64,000 nucleotides of DNA from Burkholderiales bacterium 67-32 (lineage in GTDB: Bacteria; Pseudomonadota; Gammaproteobacteria; Burkholderiales; Burkholderiaceae_B): contig MKUP01000025.1 in assembly GCA_001898625.1 (NCBI GenBank), positions 186,001 to 250,000 on the forward strand. Reading direction: 5' to 3'. The notes beneath the pieces were generated by a model that made no database searches, had not been told where the DNA came from, and saw nothing but the letters and a program-made list of their open reading frames with translations. Position numbers and translations under genes: made by a program. Of the stretch, positions 44,698-57,108 are shown in pieces (the first letter of the stretch is position 1; the number at the start of each line of letters is the position of its first letter).

Positions 44698-45078
44698 ATG
44701 ACCACCAAGACACCCCTTGGACCCTCGGGCCGCCCCTACTCCCAGGCACTGGACGTGGCCGGCGGCAAGCACATGGTCTTCGTATCCGGCCAACTGGCGC
44801 GAGCCGATCCGGAGCATGCCCATCATCCCGGCGACCTCGGCCGGCAGGCCCGCGAAATCTTCGCCAACATGGACGCGCTGCTGCGCGAGGCGGGAGGCTC
44901 GCTGGCCGACGTGGTCAAGATCACGGCCTTCCTGACGACGCTGGACGGCTATGCGGACTATTCCGCGATCCGCCGCGAAGTCTTCGCCGATCCGCTGCCC
45001 GCCAGTTCCACGGTGCAGGTCTCGTCCCTGGTCACGCCCGGATGCCTGATCGAGATCGAAGCCATCGCGATACTATGA
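44698..45078 (+). CDS. RidA/YjgF/RutC-family protein lacking the catalytic arginine
   Basis: 126 residues from the ATG at 44698 (AGGGAG before it); an upstream in-frame ATG is less well placed. The Rid core is present: FVSGQLA near residue 28, KITAFLTTLDGYADYSAIR near 75, and IEIEAIAIL at the end with Glu121. Where RidA has the imine-deaminase arginine in PARS, this protein has PASS (Ser103). I therefore place it in the Rid branches without Arg105, whose reactions are mostly unknown. First gene of an operon whose stop overlaps the tetR start as ATGA. Confidence 0.88.
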   Translation: MTTKTPLGPSGRPYSQALDVAGGKHMVFVSGQLARADPEHAHHPGDLGRQAREIFANMDALLREAGGSLADVVKITAFLTTLDGYADYSAIRREVFADPLPASSTVQVSSLVTPGCLIEIEAIAIL

Positions 45079-45821
45079 ACGCCATTGGCCGCCCCCTTCG
45101 CAAAGAGCCCTCCATGGCATCACGCACTCCGTCATCCCGCCAGAAGGCCGCCCCCGCCCCGCGCAAGGCCGTGCGCGACAGCGTCGCCACCCGCAGCGCG
45201 ATACTCGACTCGGCCGAGAAGATATTCGCCCGCGACGGGCTGCGCAGCACCCGCACCGAGGAAATCGCCGCGGGCAGCGGCGTCACCAAAGCGATGATCC
45301 ACTATTACTTCGACACCAAGGAAGCCCTGTACCAGGCGGTGCTCGACCGCGTGTTCCAGGACCGCGAACAGGGCATGGATTTCAGTTCCCTGCGCAAGCT
45401 TCCTCCCGTCGATGCGCTGCATGCCTTCGTGGAAAGGCTGCTGCAGCAGATGGTCGCCAAGCCCCACCTCGGTCCGCTGTTCGCGCTGGAGAACATCCAG
45501 AACGACGGCGCGTTCTACAACCGCAATGGCGGCAAGCTGTACCGGACGCTGGCCGACATCCTCGAGCGCGGCGTGGCGGACGGCTCGTTCCGGCAGCAGG
45601 ACCCCGGCCATGCGGCCGTCAACATCATGGGCGCCTGCGTGCACTTCTTCAACGTGTCCTCGAACATCCGGACACTGTGGCCCAAGGACAAGGCCGACTC
45701 CACCGCGTCGATGATCAATCACTGGCGCGCCGTGGTCGAATTCGTCATGTGCGCGGTGCTGGCCCCGCCCCCGGGTCCGCGCGCCAGGAATCCGCGCCAG
45801 CCGCGGCTGGCGGCCCTATGA
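45075..45821 (+). CDS. TetR-family repressor of the di-iron/Rid/hydrolase module
   Basis: About 248 residues if started at the ATGA overlap with ridA (45075); an alternative ATG at 45114 (MASRTPSS) removes 13 residues. A basic N-terminal extension precedes the HTH (RTEEIAAGSGVTKAMIHYYFDTKEALY). The C-terminal half resembles the RutR-type ligand domain. Two copies of a palindromic site lie just downstream of each divergent promoter and are the natural targets. ATGA overlaps tie it to ridA and to the hydrolase, so the repressor is made with the enzymes. Confidence 0.88.
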   Translation: MNAIGRPLRKEPSMASRTPSSRQKAAPAPRKAVRDSVATRSAILDSAEKIFARDGLRSTRTEEIAAGSGVTKAMIHYYFDTKEALYQAVLDRVFQDREQGMDFSSLRKLPPVDALHAFVERLLQQMVAKPHLGPLFALENIQNDGAFYNRNGGKLYRTLADILERGVADGSFRQQDPGHAAVNIMGACVHFFNVSSNIRTLWPKDKADSTASMINHWRAVVEFVMCAVLAPPPGPRARNPRQPRLAAL

Positions 45822-46753
45822 ACGCGGCTCAAGCGGTGGACGCGCTGCTGGCGCGCATCGGCCCGGCCTGGGGCGACGATATCCGGACGCATCGGGACCA
45901 GGTGCTGGAGGCCTATGCGCCCTTGCTGGAAGCGACGGCAGCGGCGGGCCCGGCCTGCACGCGCGACCTCGCCTACGGACCCGACCCGCGCCACGTCCTG
46001 GATCTCTACCGTGACGCGGCCTTTGCCGGCCCCCTGCCCGTCGTGGTGTTCATGCATGGCGGCGCCTACGTGCGGGGGGACAAGGACATCGCCCCGCGCG
46101 TGTACGCGAACGTCCCCACCTGGTTCGCCCGGCAGGGCTACCTGGGCGTCAACCTGGAATACCGGCTCGCCCCCGGCGCGCCCTATCCCGGCGGCGCCGA
46201 GGACCTGGGGCGCGCGCTGGCGTGGATGCGGGCGAACATCGGCGCGCACGGCGGCGACCCCGACAGGATGTTCGTGATTGGCCATAGCGCGGGCGGTACG
46301 CACGTCGCCCACCATGCCCTGGACCCGCGGCTGCCTTATCGCGGCGAGGGACTGCGGGCAGCGGCCATCGTGTCGGGCCGGCTGCGTGCCGATGCGCTGC
46401 CGGCCAACCCCAACGCCGCCGGGGTGCGCGCGTACTTCGGCAACGACGAGAGCCGGTACGAGGCGCTGTCCCCGGTCAGCATGGCGACGCCGGACGCTCT
46501 CCCGCTTTTCGTGGCGATCGCCGAATACGAGAACCCGCTGCTGGACGTCTACGGCGCGGAGTTCTTCCACCGCCTGCGGGCCTGCGGACACCGGGCGAAC
46601 CAGTTCCTCATGCTGCCGCGCCACAACCACATGTCCATCATGGCCCACTTCGACACGGGCGAGGACTTCCTGGGGCGCCAGCTTTGCGGCTTCTTCGCGC
46701 GGCACGGCGGCGTCCGCCAAACCATGCACCACGCGCAATGGCAACCGCATTGA
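45818..46753 (+). CDS. HSL/kynurenine-formamidase-like alpha/beta hydrolase
   Basis: 311 residues. The oxyanion motif HGGAYVRGDK near residue 82, nucleophile elbow GHSAGG near 150 and the C-terminal histidine in PRHNHMS near 268 define an esterase/lipase of the HGG class, which includes arylformamidases. It overlaps the tetR stop as ATGA (45818-45821). It is the last gene of the module and may hydrolyse an amide, formamide or lactone produced by the other enzymes. Its last 116 bases run under the convergent MATE gene, an unusually long overlap. Confidence 0.85.
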   Translation: MNAAQAVDALLARIGPAWGDDIRTHRDQVLEAYAPLLEATAAAGPACTRDLAYGPDPRHVLDLYRDAAFAGPLPVVVFMHGGAYVRGDKDIAPRVYANVPTWFARQGYLGVNLEYRLAPGAPYPGGAEDLGRALAWMRANIGAHGGDPDRMFVIGHSAGGTHVAHHALDPRLPYRGEGLRAAAIVSGRLRADALPANPNAAGVRAYFGNDESRYEALSPVSMATPDALPLFVAIAEYENPLLDVYGAEFFHRLRACGHRANQFLMLPRHNHMSIMAHFDTGEDFLGRQLCGFFARHGGVRQTMHHAQWQPH

Positions 46754-48059
46754 TGGCGCCGTAGACCACCAGCGCCAGCGCCTGAGCCGCGAAAACCCCC
46801 GCCAGCCCCATCCCCGCCGCGATCGCGGCCATCCCGCCGATCGCGCTCAGGGCCAGGCGCACGACGCTGCCGGTCACCGGCCACAGCAGCCGCCCCGCGC
46901 CCTGCGATGCGAAGTAGAGCGCCAGCCCCGCGCCAAAAAACCCATAGACAGGCCCCACGATGCGCAGATAGAGCGATCCGGTGGCCAGCATGTCGGGCTC
47001 GCTGCCGAACATCGACAGCCAGGTGTGAGGGAAAGAAGCGGCCGCCAGGCCTATGGCCTCCGCCACGACGAAGGCGCATCCCGCGCCGACCCAGGCGATG
47101 CGCAGCGCCCGGTCGTGCCGGCCCGCCCCCATCGCCGCGCCCACCATGACGACCATGGGACCGCCCAGGCCGAATACCAGTGGCACGAGCAAGTATTCCA
47201 GGCGCGAGCCAGTGCCGTAGCCCGCGATAGCGGCCGGGCCGAAATGGCCGGTCAGCGCAGTGGCGATGCTGATGGCGATGTTGATCGCCACCGTGGAAAC
47301 CGCGGCGACCAGCCCCACGCGAAGGATGTCGCGGAAAAGCGGCCAGCGCAGCGTCCAGCCCTTCCAGGACAGGCGGACGATGCCGCGGCCCGAACAAAGA
47401 AAGGCCAGCAGCGCGACGCTTCCCGCGGCATAGTAGACCACCAGCGCAATGGCTCCGCCGGCCACGCCCAGGCCCGGCACCGGTCCCCAGCCGAAGATCA
47501 GCAGGGGCGACAACGGCACCAGCATCGCTGTCCCCGCACAGGTGACCGCCGCGGGCAGGCTCATGTTGCCAGTGCCGCGCACGACCGACGCCAGCGAATT
47601 GAACAGCCACACCAGCGCCGCCGCGCCGAAGATCCAGCGCGAATACTCCAGCGCCGCCTCGAGCGAGCCCCCCGAGCCGCCCATGTGTCCGTACAGCCAG
47701 CGGCCGCCCGCCAGCCCGGCCACCGTAAAGAACAGGCTGAACAGCAATCCCACCACGATCGCGTGGCGGACCAGCGAATCGGCATCCTCGCGCCGGCCGC
47801 CTCCCAGCGCCCGGGCGATCGACGAGGAAATACCGCCTCCCACCGCGCCGCCGGACAGCATCTGCATCAACATGACGGTCGGAAACACCAGAGCCACGCC
47901 GGCCAGCGCGTCGGTGCCGAGCTTTCCGACGAAATAGGTCTCGATGATGCCTGCGCTGGCCTGAGCGGCCAGCACCAGCGTGTTGGGCACCGCCAGCCGC
48001 AGCAGCGTGGAAACGATGGGGGCCTCGATGAGGCGGCGCGTGCGCGGATCGATGGACAT
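46638..48059 (-). CDS. MATE-family efflux transporter
   Basis: 473 residues with 12 predicted helices in two halves. N-terminal features TLLRLAVPNTLVLAAQASAGIIETYFVGKLG and the second-half GYGTGSRLEYLLVPLVFGLG are typical of MATE (NorM/DinF) sodium or proton antiporters for drugs. It follows the MFS gene by 13 bases, third in tetR-MFS-MATE. The last 30 residues are Arg/Pro-rich and out of character; this tail is what overlaps the convergent hydrolase gene, so the protein may have been extended by loss of an earlier stop. Confidence 0.88.
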   Translation of the reverse strand: MSIDPRTRRLIEAPIVSTLLRLAVPNTLVLAAQASAGIIETYFVGKLGTDALAGVALVFPTVMLMQMLSGGAVGGGISSSIARALGGGRREDADSLVRHAIVVGLLFSLFFTVAGLAGGRWLYGHMGGSGGSLEAALEYSRWIFGAAALVWLFNSLASVVRGTGNMSLPAAVTCAGTAMLVPLSPLLIFGWGPVPGLGVAGGAIALVVYYAAGSVALLAFLCSGRGIVRLSWKGWTLRWPLFRDILRVGLVAAVSTVAINIAISIATALTGHFGPAAIAGYGTGSRLEYLLVPLVFGLGGPMVVMVGAAMGAGRHDRALRIAWVGAGCAFVVAEAIGLAAASFPHTWLSMFGSEPDMLATGSLYLRIVGPVYGFFGAGLALYFASQGAGRLLWPVTGSVVRLALSAIGGMAAIAAGMGLAGVFAAQALALVVYGAINAVAIARGAWFGGRRRAARRSRKAGAPGSPRPCRSGP

Positions 48060-48072
48060 GCGGCCGGCTCCG

Positions 48073-49365
48073 TCAGGTGAACCGCGCGACGGCGGGCGCG
48101 GGCGCCGGCCGGCGTATCAGGAAAACGATCAGCGCCGCCAGGATGCAGGCCGCGCCCGCGGCATACAGCGCCGGGGTGTAGGTCAGCATCTGCGTGCGGA
48201 CCACCCCCGCGCCATAAGCGGCGATCGCGCCGCCGATCTGGTGGCCGGCGAACACCCAGCCGAATACCATGCCCGCTTTCTCCTTGCCGAATTCGGCCGC
48301 CGCCAGCTTGACCGTGGGCGGCACGGTGGCGATCCAGTCCAGCCCGTAGAACATCGCGAACAGCGACAGGCCATACAGCGTGAACGCCGAGTGCGGCAGC
48401 CAGAACAGCGACAGGCCGCGCAGGCCGTAGTACCAGAACAGCAGCTTGCGATTGTCGTAGCGGTCGGACAGCCAGCCCGACAGTATGGTGCCGACGAAGT
48501 CGAACGCGCCCATCATCGCCAGCACCGAGGCGGCGGGTAGCGCGGCCAGGCCGAAGTCCCCGCACAGCGAGATGAAGTGCGTCTGGATCAGGCCGTTGGT
48601 GCTCAGGCCGCAGACGAAGAAGGTGCCGAACAATACCCAGAACGTGCGGTTGCCGGAAACGCCGCGCAGCACCTGGAGCGGCGCCAGGAACGACGGGCGC
48701 GGCATGGCGGGTGCGACCACCGGGGCGTGCGGATCCGCGCCATAGGGCGCGAGGCCGAGGTCCTGCGGACGGTCGCGCACCAGCAGGAACGCCAGCACGG
48801 CCACGGCCAGGCAGCACGCCACCACCGGCACCACCGCCATGCGCCAGCCCACGTGCTCGATCAGCCACGCCGCGACCGGCAGGAACACCAGTTGCCCCGT
48901 GGCCGCGCTGGCCGTCAGCAGGCCCAGCACCAGCCCGCGCCGCCGGTCGAACCAGCGCGTGGCGACCACCGCGCCCAGCACCACGGCCGTCAGGCCGGTG
49001 CCGAACCCCAGCAGCAGCCCCCACAAGGCGACCAGGTGCCAGACCTCGGACATGCGCGTGGCCAACAACAGTCCGAAAGCTACCAGGATCATGGCCGTGC
49101 ACATGATGCGGCGCAGGCCGTAGCGTTCCATCAGGATGGCGGAGAACGGCCCCATCAGGCCGAACAGCGCGAAGCGCAGCGCCAGCGCCGACGAGATCTG
49201 GTCGACGTTCCAGCCGAACTCGCGGGACAGCGGTTGCAGGAAGGCACCGGGCAGGCCCAGCGCCGCCGACGACGACAACATGGTCAGGAAGGCCAGCGCC
49301 ACCATGACCCAGGAAAAGTGGATGCCTCGCCGGGCCAGCCAGCGCGATACGGGATGGGCGAACAC
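48073..49365 (-). CDS. Major facilitator superfamily transporter
   Basis: 430 residues, 12 helices, with the MFS loop 2-3 motif GPFSAILMERYGLRR near residue 72 and the 8-9 counterpart SGWLSDRYDNRKLLF near 295. It starts at GTG 49365 with AGGAC before it. Twelve bases separate it from the tetR gene upstream. It resembles monocarboxylate/oxalate-formate type carriers; substrate unknown. With the MATE gene it makes a two-pump operon. Confidence 0.88.
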   Translation of the reverse strand: MFAHPVSRWLARRGIHFSWVMVALAFLTMLSSSAALGLPGAFLQPLSREFGWNVDQISSALALRFALFGLMGPFSAILMERYGLRRIMCTAMILVAFGLLLATRMSEVWHLVALWGLLLGFGTGLTAVVLGAVVATRWFDRRRGLVLGLLTASAATGQLVFLPVAAWLIEHVGWRMAVVPVVACCLAVAVLAFLLVRDRPQDLGLAPYGADPHAPVVAPAMPRPSFLAPLQVLRGVSGNRTFWVLFGTFFVCGLSTNGLIQTHFISLCGDFGLAALPAASVLAMMGAFDFVGTILSGWLSDRYDNRKLLFWYYGLRGLSLFWLPHSAFTLYGLSLFAMFYGLDWIATVPPTVKLAAAEFGKEKAGMVFGWVFAGHQIGGAIAAYGAGVVRTQMLTYTPALYAAGAACILAALIVFLIRRPAPAPAVARFT

Positions 49366-49377
49366 GGTGCGGTCCTG

Positions 49378-49983
49378 TCAGGGCGTGGAGGGGGAATCGT
49401 CTTCGGACAGCAGGTGCCGGCGGGCCGCGTCCAGGATCTGGTCGGAAATGGGATCGGCCGCCGTGGCCCGCGCCATCAGCAGCGCGCCCACCATCAGGGA
49501 CAGCTCGACCAGCGCGCGCTCGCGGTCCGCGGCCTCGTCGCCGCTGCCGCGCAACGCGGCCAGCGAATCGACCAATCCATGGATGCCGTCGACGTAGCTC
49601 CGGTGCACCGGCTTGCCGGCGGGTTCCCGGGCCACGTCCACCGCCAGCGATGCCGCCGGGCAGCTGCCGCCGGCGTTGTCGCGCGCCTTCGGCGACAGAT
49701 AGGCTTCGACGATGACGCGCAGCGCGGCGGATGCGTCGGCCGCGCTGGCGGTCCGCTCGCGCCAGCGCTCCAGCGACGTGGCAAAGGCCTTGGCGCAGGC
49801 GGCCGCGGCCAGCGCGTCCTTGGATTCGAAGTGTCCGTAGAAGCCGCCGTGGGTCAGCCCCGCCGCCGCCATGAGGTCGGCCACGCTGACCCCCTTGATC
49901 CCTTGTTCCCGGATCAGGCGCGCCGAGGCTTCCTCGATGGCGGCGCGGTTCTTCTCGGCCTGCTGTCGCGATACGCGGGGCAT
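49378..49983 (-). CDS. TetR/AcrR-family regulator of the MFS-MATE operon
   Basis: 201 residues. HTH: GVSVADLMAAAGLTHGGFYGHFESKDAL, the NemR/AcrR-like form that often senses electrophiles or lipophilic drugs. It heads the operon with the MFS and MATE genes. Its ribosome binding site (AGGAGGG) is inside a perfect seven-base hairpin stem, and a good promoter with inverted repeats lies in the short gap to czcA, so it probably represses itself and both pumps. Confidence 0.9.
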   Translation of the reverse strand: MPRVSRQQAEKNRAAIEEASARLIREQGIKGVSVADLMAAAGLTHGGFYGHFESKDALAAAACAKAFATSLERWRERTASAADASAALRVIVEAYLSPKARDNAGGSCPAASLAVDVAREPAGKPVHRSYVDGIHGLVDSLAALRGSGDEAADRERALVELSLMVGALLMARATAADPISDQILDAARRHLLSEDDSPSTP

Positions 49984-49986
49984 GTC

Positions 49987-50007
49987 GCCCTCCTGTACAT
50001 GGAGGGC
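49987..50007 (-). promoter_or_regulatory. Hairpin hiding the ribosome binding site of tetR
   Basis: In the minus-strand message GCCCUCC pairs with GGAGGGC around seven bases. The AGGAGG of the tetR gene is the 3' arm, four bases from the start codon, so folding would block translation. Confidence 0.6.
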
Positions 50008-50009
50008 GA

Positions 50010-54413
<4,404 letters not shown>

Positions 54414-54425
54414 GACAGGATTCCT

Positions 54426-55685
54426 TCAACGGCCCAGCACGCGGTCGATCGCGATGGCGGCCTGGTAGGTGTCGGCCAGCACGGCCAGGTAGCGGATACG
54501 GGCCTGGAACAGCGTGCGCTGCGCGTCCAGAACGTCCAGGAAACCGGACTTGCCGGCCTCGAACCCGCGGGTGGCGGCCTCATAGGCATCGCGTGCGCCG
54601 GGCAGCACCGCGCCGCGCAGCGTGTCGGCGCTCCTGCGCGCCAGCTCCAACTGCGCGGAAGCCTGCCGCAGCTCGTGGGCCAGCCGGACCTGCATGGCGC
54701 GATGCACATCGCGCGCCTGGTCGGCGCGCACCGTGGCCTCGTATAGGTTGCCCTGGTTGCGGTCGAACAGCGGCAGCGGAATCGATACGCCCAGCAGGGT
54801 CTGGTTGCGCCCCAACTCGTTGTTGCGCTGGGTGCCCGCCGTCAGCCGCACGTCCGGATAGCGCTTGCTGCGCTCGACGCCGATCACGGCATCGCGGCGC
54901 TCGATCTCCAGCCGGTGCGCCGCCAGTTCGGGCGCCTGCTCCAGCTCCCGCAGCAATGCATCGACCGGCGCACGCGCGGGCAGCACGTCCAGGCTGCCCA
55001 CCGCCTGGCCGAAACGCGGGTCGGGCTCGCCCCACAGCGACCCCAGCGCGCGCCTCGCCTCCTGCAGACGCGCTTGCGCCGTCTCCACCTCGAGGTCGGC
55101 ATTGGCCCGCTCGACGCGGGCGCGGGTCTCTTCCAGCGGCGGGACCTTGCCGGCCGCCACCCGCCTGGCCGCGATATCCGCCGCCCGGGCCGCCACTTGC
55201 GCCGACCCGGTGGCCAGCGCCACCCCTTCCTGCGCGATCAGCAGGTCGAAGAAGGCGGCCACCGTGGCCGCGCGCAGTTCCGCACGCGACCGCGTGAACT
55301 CGGCCACCGCCACGGTCTGCGCCCGTTCCGCGGCCAGGATGCGCGCGGAACGCTTGCCGCCGAGTTCGATGGGTATGCCCAGCTCCACGCTGGTGGTGCG
55401 CGAATCGCGCCGTGTGTCCTCGACCGCGAACGCGATGTCGGGATTGGGCAGGACCCGCGCCTGGACGACGCCGCCCTGCAAGGCCTCGGCCTCCTTGGCG
55501 GCGGCCGCCAGTGCCGGGTTGCCCGCGGCGGCCATCGCCAGCGCGGACTCCAGGGTCAGCGGGCCGCCGGCGGCGGGCACCTGGTCAAGAATGGGAATAG
55601 GAACGGGATCGGGCCGCGGCTGGGCCACGACCATGGGGCTGGACAAGACGGCCGCCAGCCCGAGCGGCCATAGAAGTCTGCGCAT
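54426..55685 (-). CDS. czcC: Outer membrane factor of the Czc efflux system
   Basis: TolC-family protein of 419 residues with a signal peptide cut near VVAQ. It has the two related helical halves of the family, with SVELGIPIELGGKR near residue 100 and LLGVSIPLPLFDRNQGNL near 295, both typical of CzcC/CusC proteins. It forms the outer-membrane channel for CzcBA. czcI lies 75 bases upstream. A long plus-strand open frame in the same region is a shadow. Confidence 0.9.
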   Translation of the reverse strand: MRRLLWPLGLAAVLSSPMVVAQPRPDPVPIPILDQVPAAGGPLTLESALAMAAAGNPALAAAAKEAEALQGGVVQARVLPNPDIAFAVEDTRRDSRTTSVELGIPIELGGKRSARILAAERAQTVAVAEFTRSRAELRAATVAAFFDLLIAQEGVALATGSAQVAARAADIAARRVAAGKVPPLEETRARVERANADLEVETAQARLQEARRALGSLWGEPDPRFGQAVGSLDVLPARAPVDALLRELEQAPELAAHRLEIERRDAVIGVERSKRYPDVRLTAGTQRNNELGRNQTLLGVSIPLPLFDRNQGNLYEATVRADQARDVHRAMQVRLAHELRQASAQLELARRSADTLRGAVLPGARDAYEAATRGFEAGKSGFLDVLDAQRTLFQARIRYLAVLADTYQAAIAIDRVLGR

Positions 55686-55760
55686 CGAATTGCACCTGGA
55701 AAACGGTTCCGTGAATTCGGCGAGACGAAAGTAACGAGGGGAACGGCTACGTCTCGCCGG

Positions 55761-56105
55761 CTAGGCGAGCGCGCGCCATTGGGGACGTTCGGGCAGCGAG
55801 ACGGGCGCCGCCGCCAGGAAGGCGGGCGGCGTGGGGGGATGGGCATGGGCGATGCCGGCCTTGGGCAAGTCCGGCGTGCCGGCCAGCACGGCCTGCAACG
55901 CGATCATGTGGCAGACCACGCAATCGGGATGCACGGCTTTCTTGGCGTCGCCTTTGTCGCCGGTGTCCTGGTGGACGTGTTCGTGGTGGCCGAAGTGAAC
56001 CTGGGCCACCGTACCGGTTTCGTGCTGGCAATAGCCCGCCGCCGCTGCCCAGGTGAACTGGAACGGCAGAAAGGCAAGCAGCAGCAGGATGAACAGACGG
56101 CGCAT
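55761..56105 (-). CDS. czcI: CzcI-like small periplasmic metal-resistance protein
   Basis: 114 residues with a signal peptide (RRLFILLLLAFLPFQFTWAAAA). The mature part is rich in His and Cys: GYCQHE, HFGHHEHVHQD and HPDCVVCHM, so it should bind metal. CzcI of Cupriavidus is a regulatory periplasmic protein at the head of czcICBA, and the position here is the same. The ribosome binding site is weak (AAGG). No czcRS or czcD gene is present in the window, so the source of metal regulation is not visible. Confidence 0.8.
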   Translation of the reverse strand: MRRLFILLLLAFLPFQFTWAAAAGYCQHETGTVAQVHFGHHEHVHQDTGDKGDAKKAVHPDCVVCHMIALQAVLAGTPDLPKAGIAHAHPPTPPAFLAAAPVSLPERPQWRALA

Positions 56106-56159
56106 CCGGGCCTTGTAGCCGCTCGCACCACTGCGTGCCTGCGGCAGCTCGTCGCAGCC

Positions 56160-56246
56160 CTAGCGCAGCAACCCGCTGCCGCTGTTGCGCGAGCCACGTG
56201 GCTGGTTCTGCGCGCCGCCCTGGCTGTTGCCGGTTCCCGAGCCGGC
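56160..56246 (-). other. Low-complexity Gly/Asn/Ser/Gln frame directly after the amidohydrolase stop
   Basis: The 141-base gap before czcI holds no start-bearing gene. Read in the frame of the amidohydrolase beyond its TAG, it gives 27 codons rich in Gly, Ser, Asn and Gln (begins AGSGTGNSQGG, ends SGSGLLR) before a second TAG at 56162-56160. It could be a readthrough tail, the relic of a lost gene end, or chance. Confidence 0.35.
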
Positions 56247-57089
56247 CTACAGCCCCAGCACGCGCGCCGCGTTGCCATGCATGACCTTCTCCATCACGGC
56301 GTCGCTGTAGTCCAGTTCCTGCCATTCCTTCAGGATGCGCGCGTACGGCAGGCTGGGATAGTCGCTGCCGAACATGATCTTGTCCTGCAGCCGGCCGCGG
56401 ATGTCGACCTTGAGATTGCCCGGGAAATGCCTGGGCGCCCAGCCCGACATCTCCCAATAGACGTTGCCCTTGTGCAGGGCCACCGCGGTGGTCTCTTCCA
56501 CCCAGGGCCAGCCGGGATGCGCCATGATGATCTTCAAGTTGGGGAAATCGGCCGCCAGGTCATCGATGGCGGCCGGATGGGCATGGCGTATGCGCGCACC
56601 CATGCCGCCCGGCAGGCCGGCCCCCATGCCGGTGGTGCCGACGTCTATCATCACGGCCGCGCCCAGCGAGGCGATTTCCTCGAACAGCGGGTAGTAGCGC
56701 GTGTCGTTGACCGCGAAGTGCTGCATGATGGGATGGAAATGAAAGCCCATGAAGCCCAGCTCGCGCACCGCCCTGCGAGCCTGGCGTATCGCGATCTCGC
56801 CCTTGGCGGGTTCGAGCGCGCCCCAGCACTGGATGATGCGGTCGGGATGGCGTTTCCACATGCCGTACACGTATTCGTTGGTGCAGGGCGGCGTGGCCAC
56901 GGTGGTCTCCAGGTCCAGCGCGACCAGGCAGGCATCCACGCCGGCGGCGGCGAACTCGGCCACGACCTCGTCCTCGGGCTTGCCGACCCAGTTCCGCTTC
57001 CAGTAGGTGGCCAGGGCTTCGACATAAGGTCCCTGAGCGTCGATCCAGGTCTGCGTGCCCGGATAGCAGTGCAAATCGATGATGCGCAT
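56247..57089 (-). CDS. Amidohydrolase (COG2159/ACMSD-like), possible decarboxylase or hydrolase
   Basis: 280-residue TIM-barrel protein. Metal-site elements include IDLHCYPG at the N-terminus, GFHFHP near residue 115, MAHPGWPW near 190 and FGSDYP near 245. In most members the first motif is HxH; here it is His7-Cys-Tyr9, so one histidine is replaced. The family includes decarboxylases of aromatic and muconic acids and ring-opening hydrolases. It is the last gene of the Bug-SDR-ligase operon, 19 bases after the ligase, so it probably acts on an aromatic acid or its product. Confidence 0.78.
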   Translation of the reverse strand: MRIIDLHCYPGTQTWIDAQGPYVEALATYWKRNWVGKPEDEVVAEFAAAGVDACLVALDLETTVATPPCTNEYVYGMWKRHPDRIIQCWGALEPAKGEIAIRQARRAVRELGFMGFHFHPIMQHFAVNDTRYYPLFEEIASLGAAVMIDVGTTGMGAGLPGGMGARIRHAHPAAIDDLAADFPNLKIIMAHPGWPWVEETTAVALHKGNVYWEMSGWAPRHFPGNLKVDIRGRLQDKIMFGSDYPSLPYARILKEWQELDYSDAVMEKVMHGNAARVLGL

Positions 57090-57108
57090 TGTCGCGTCTC
57101 TCCTTCTT

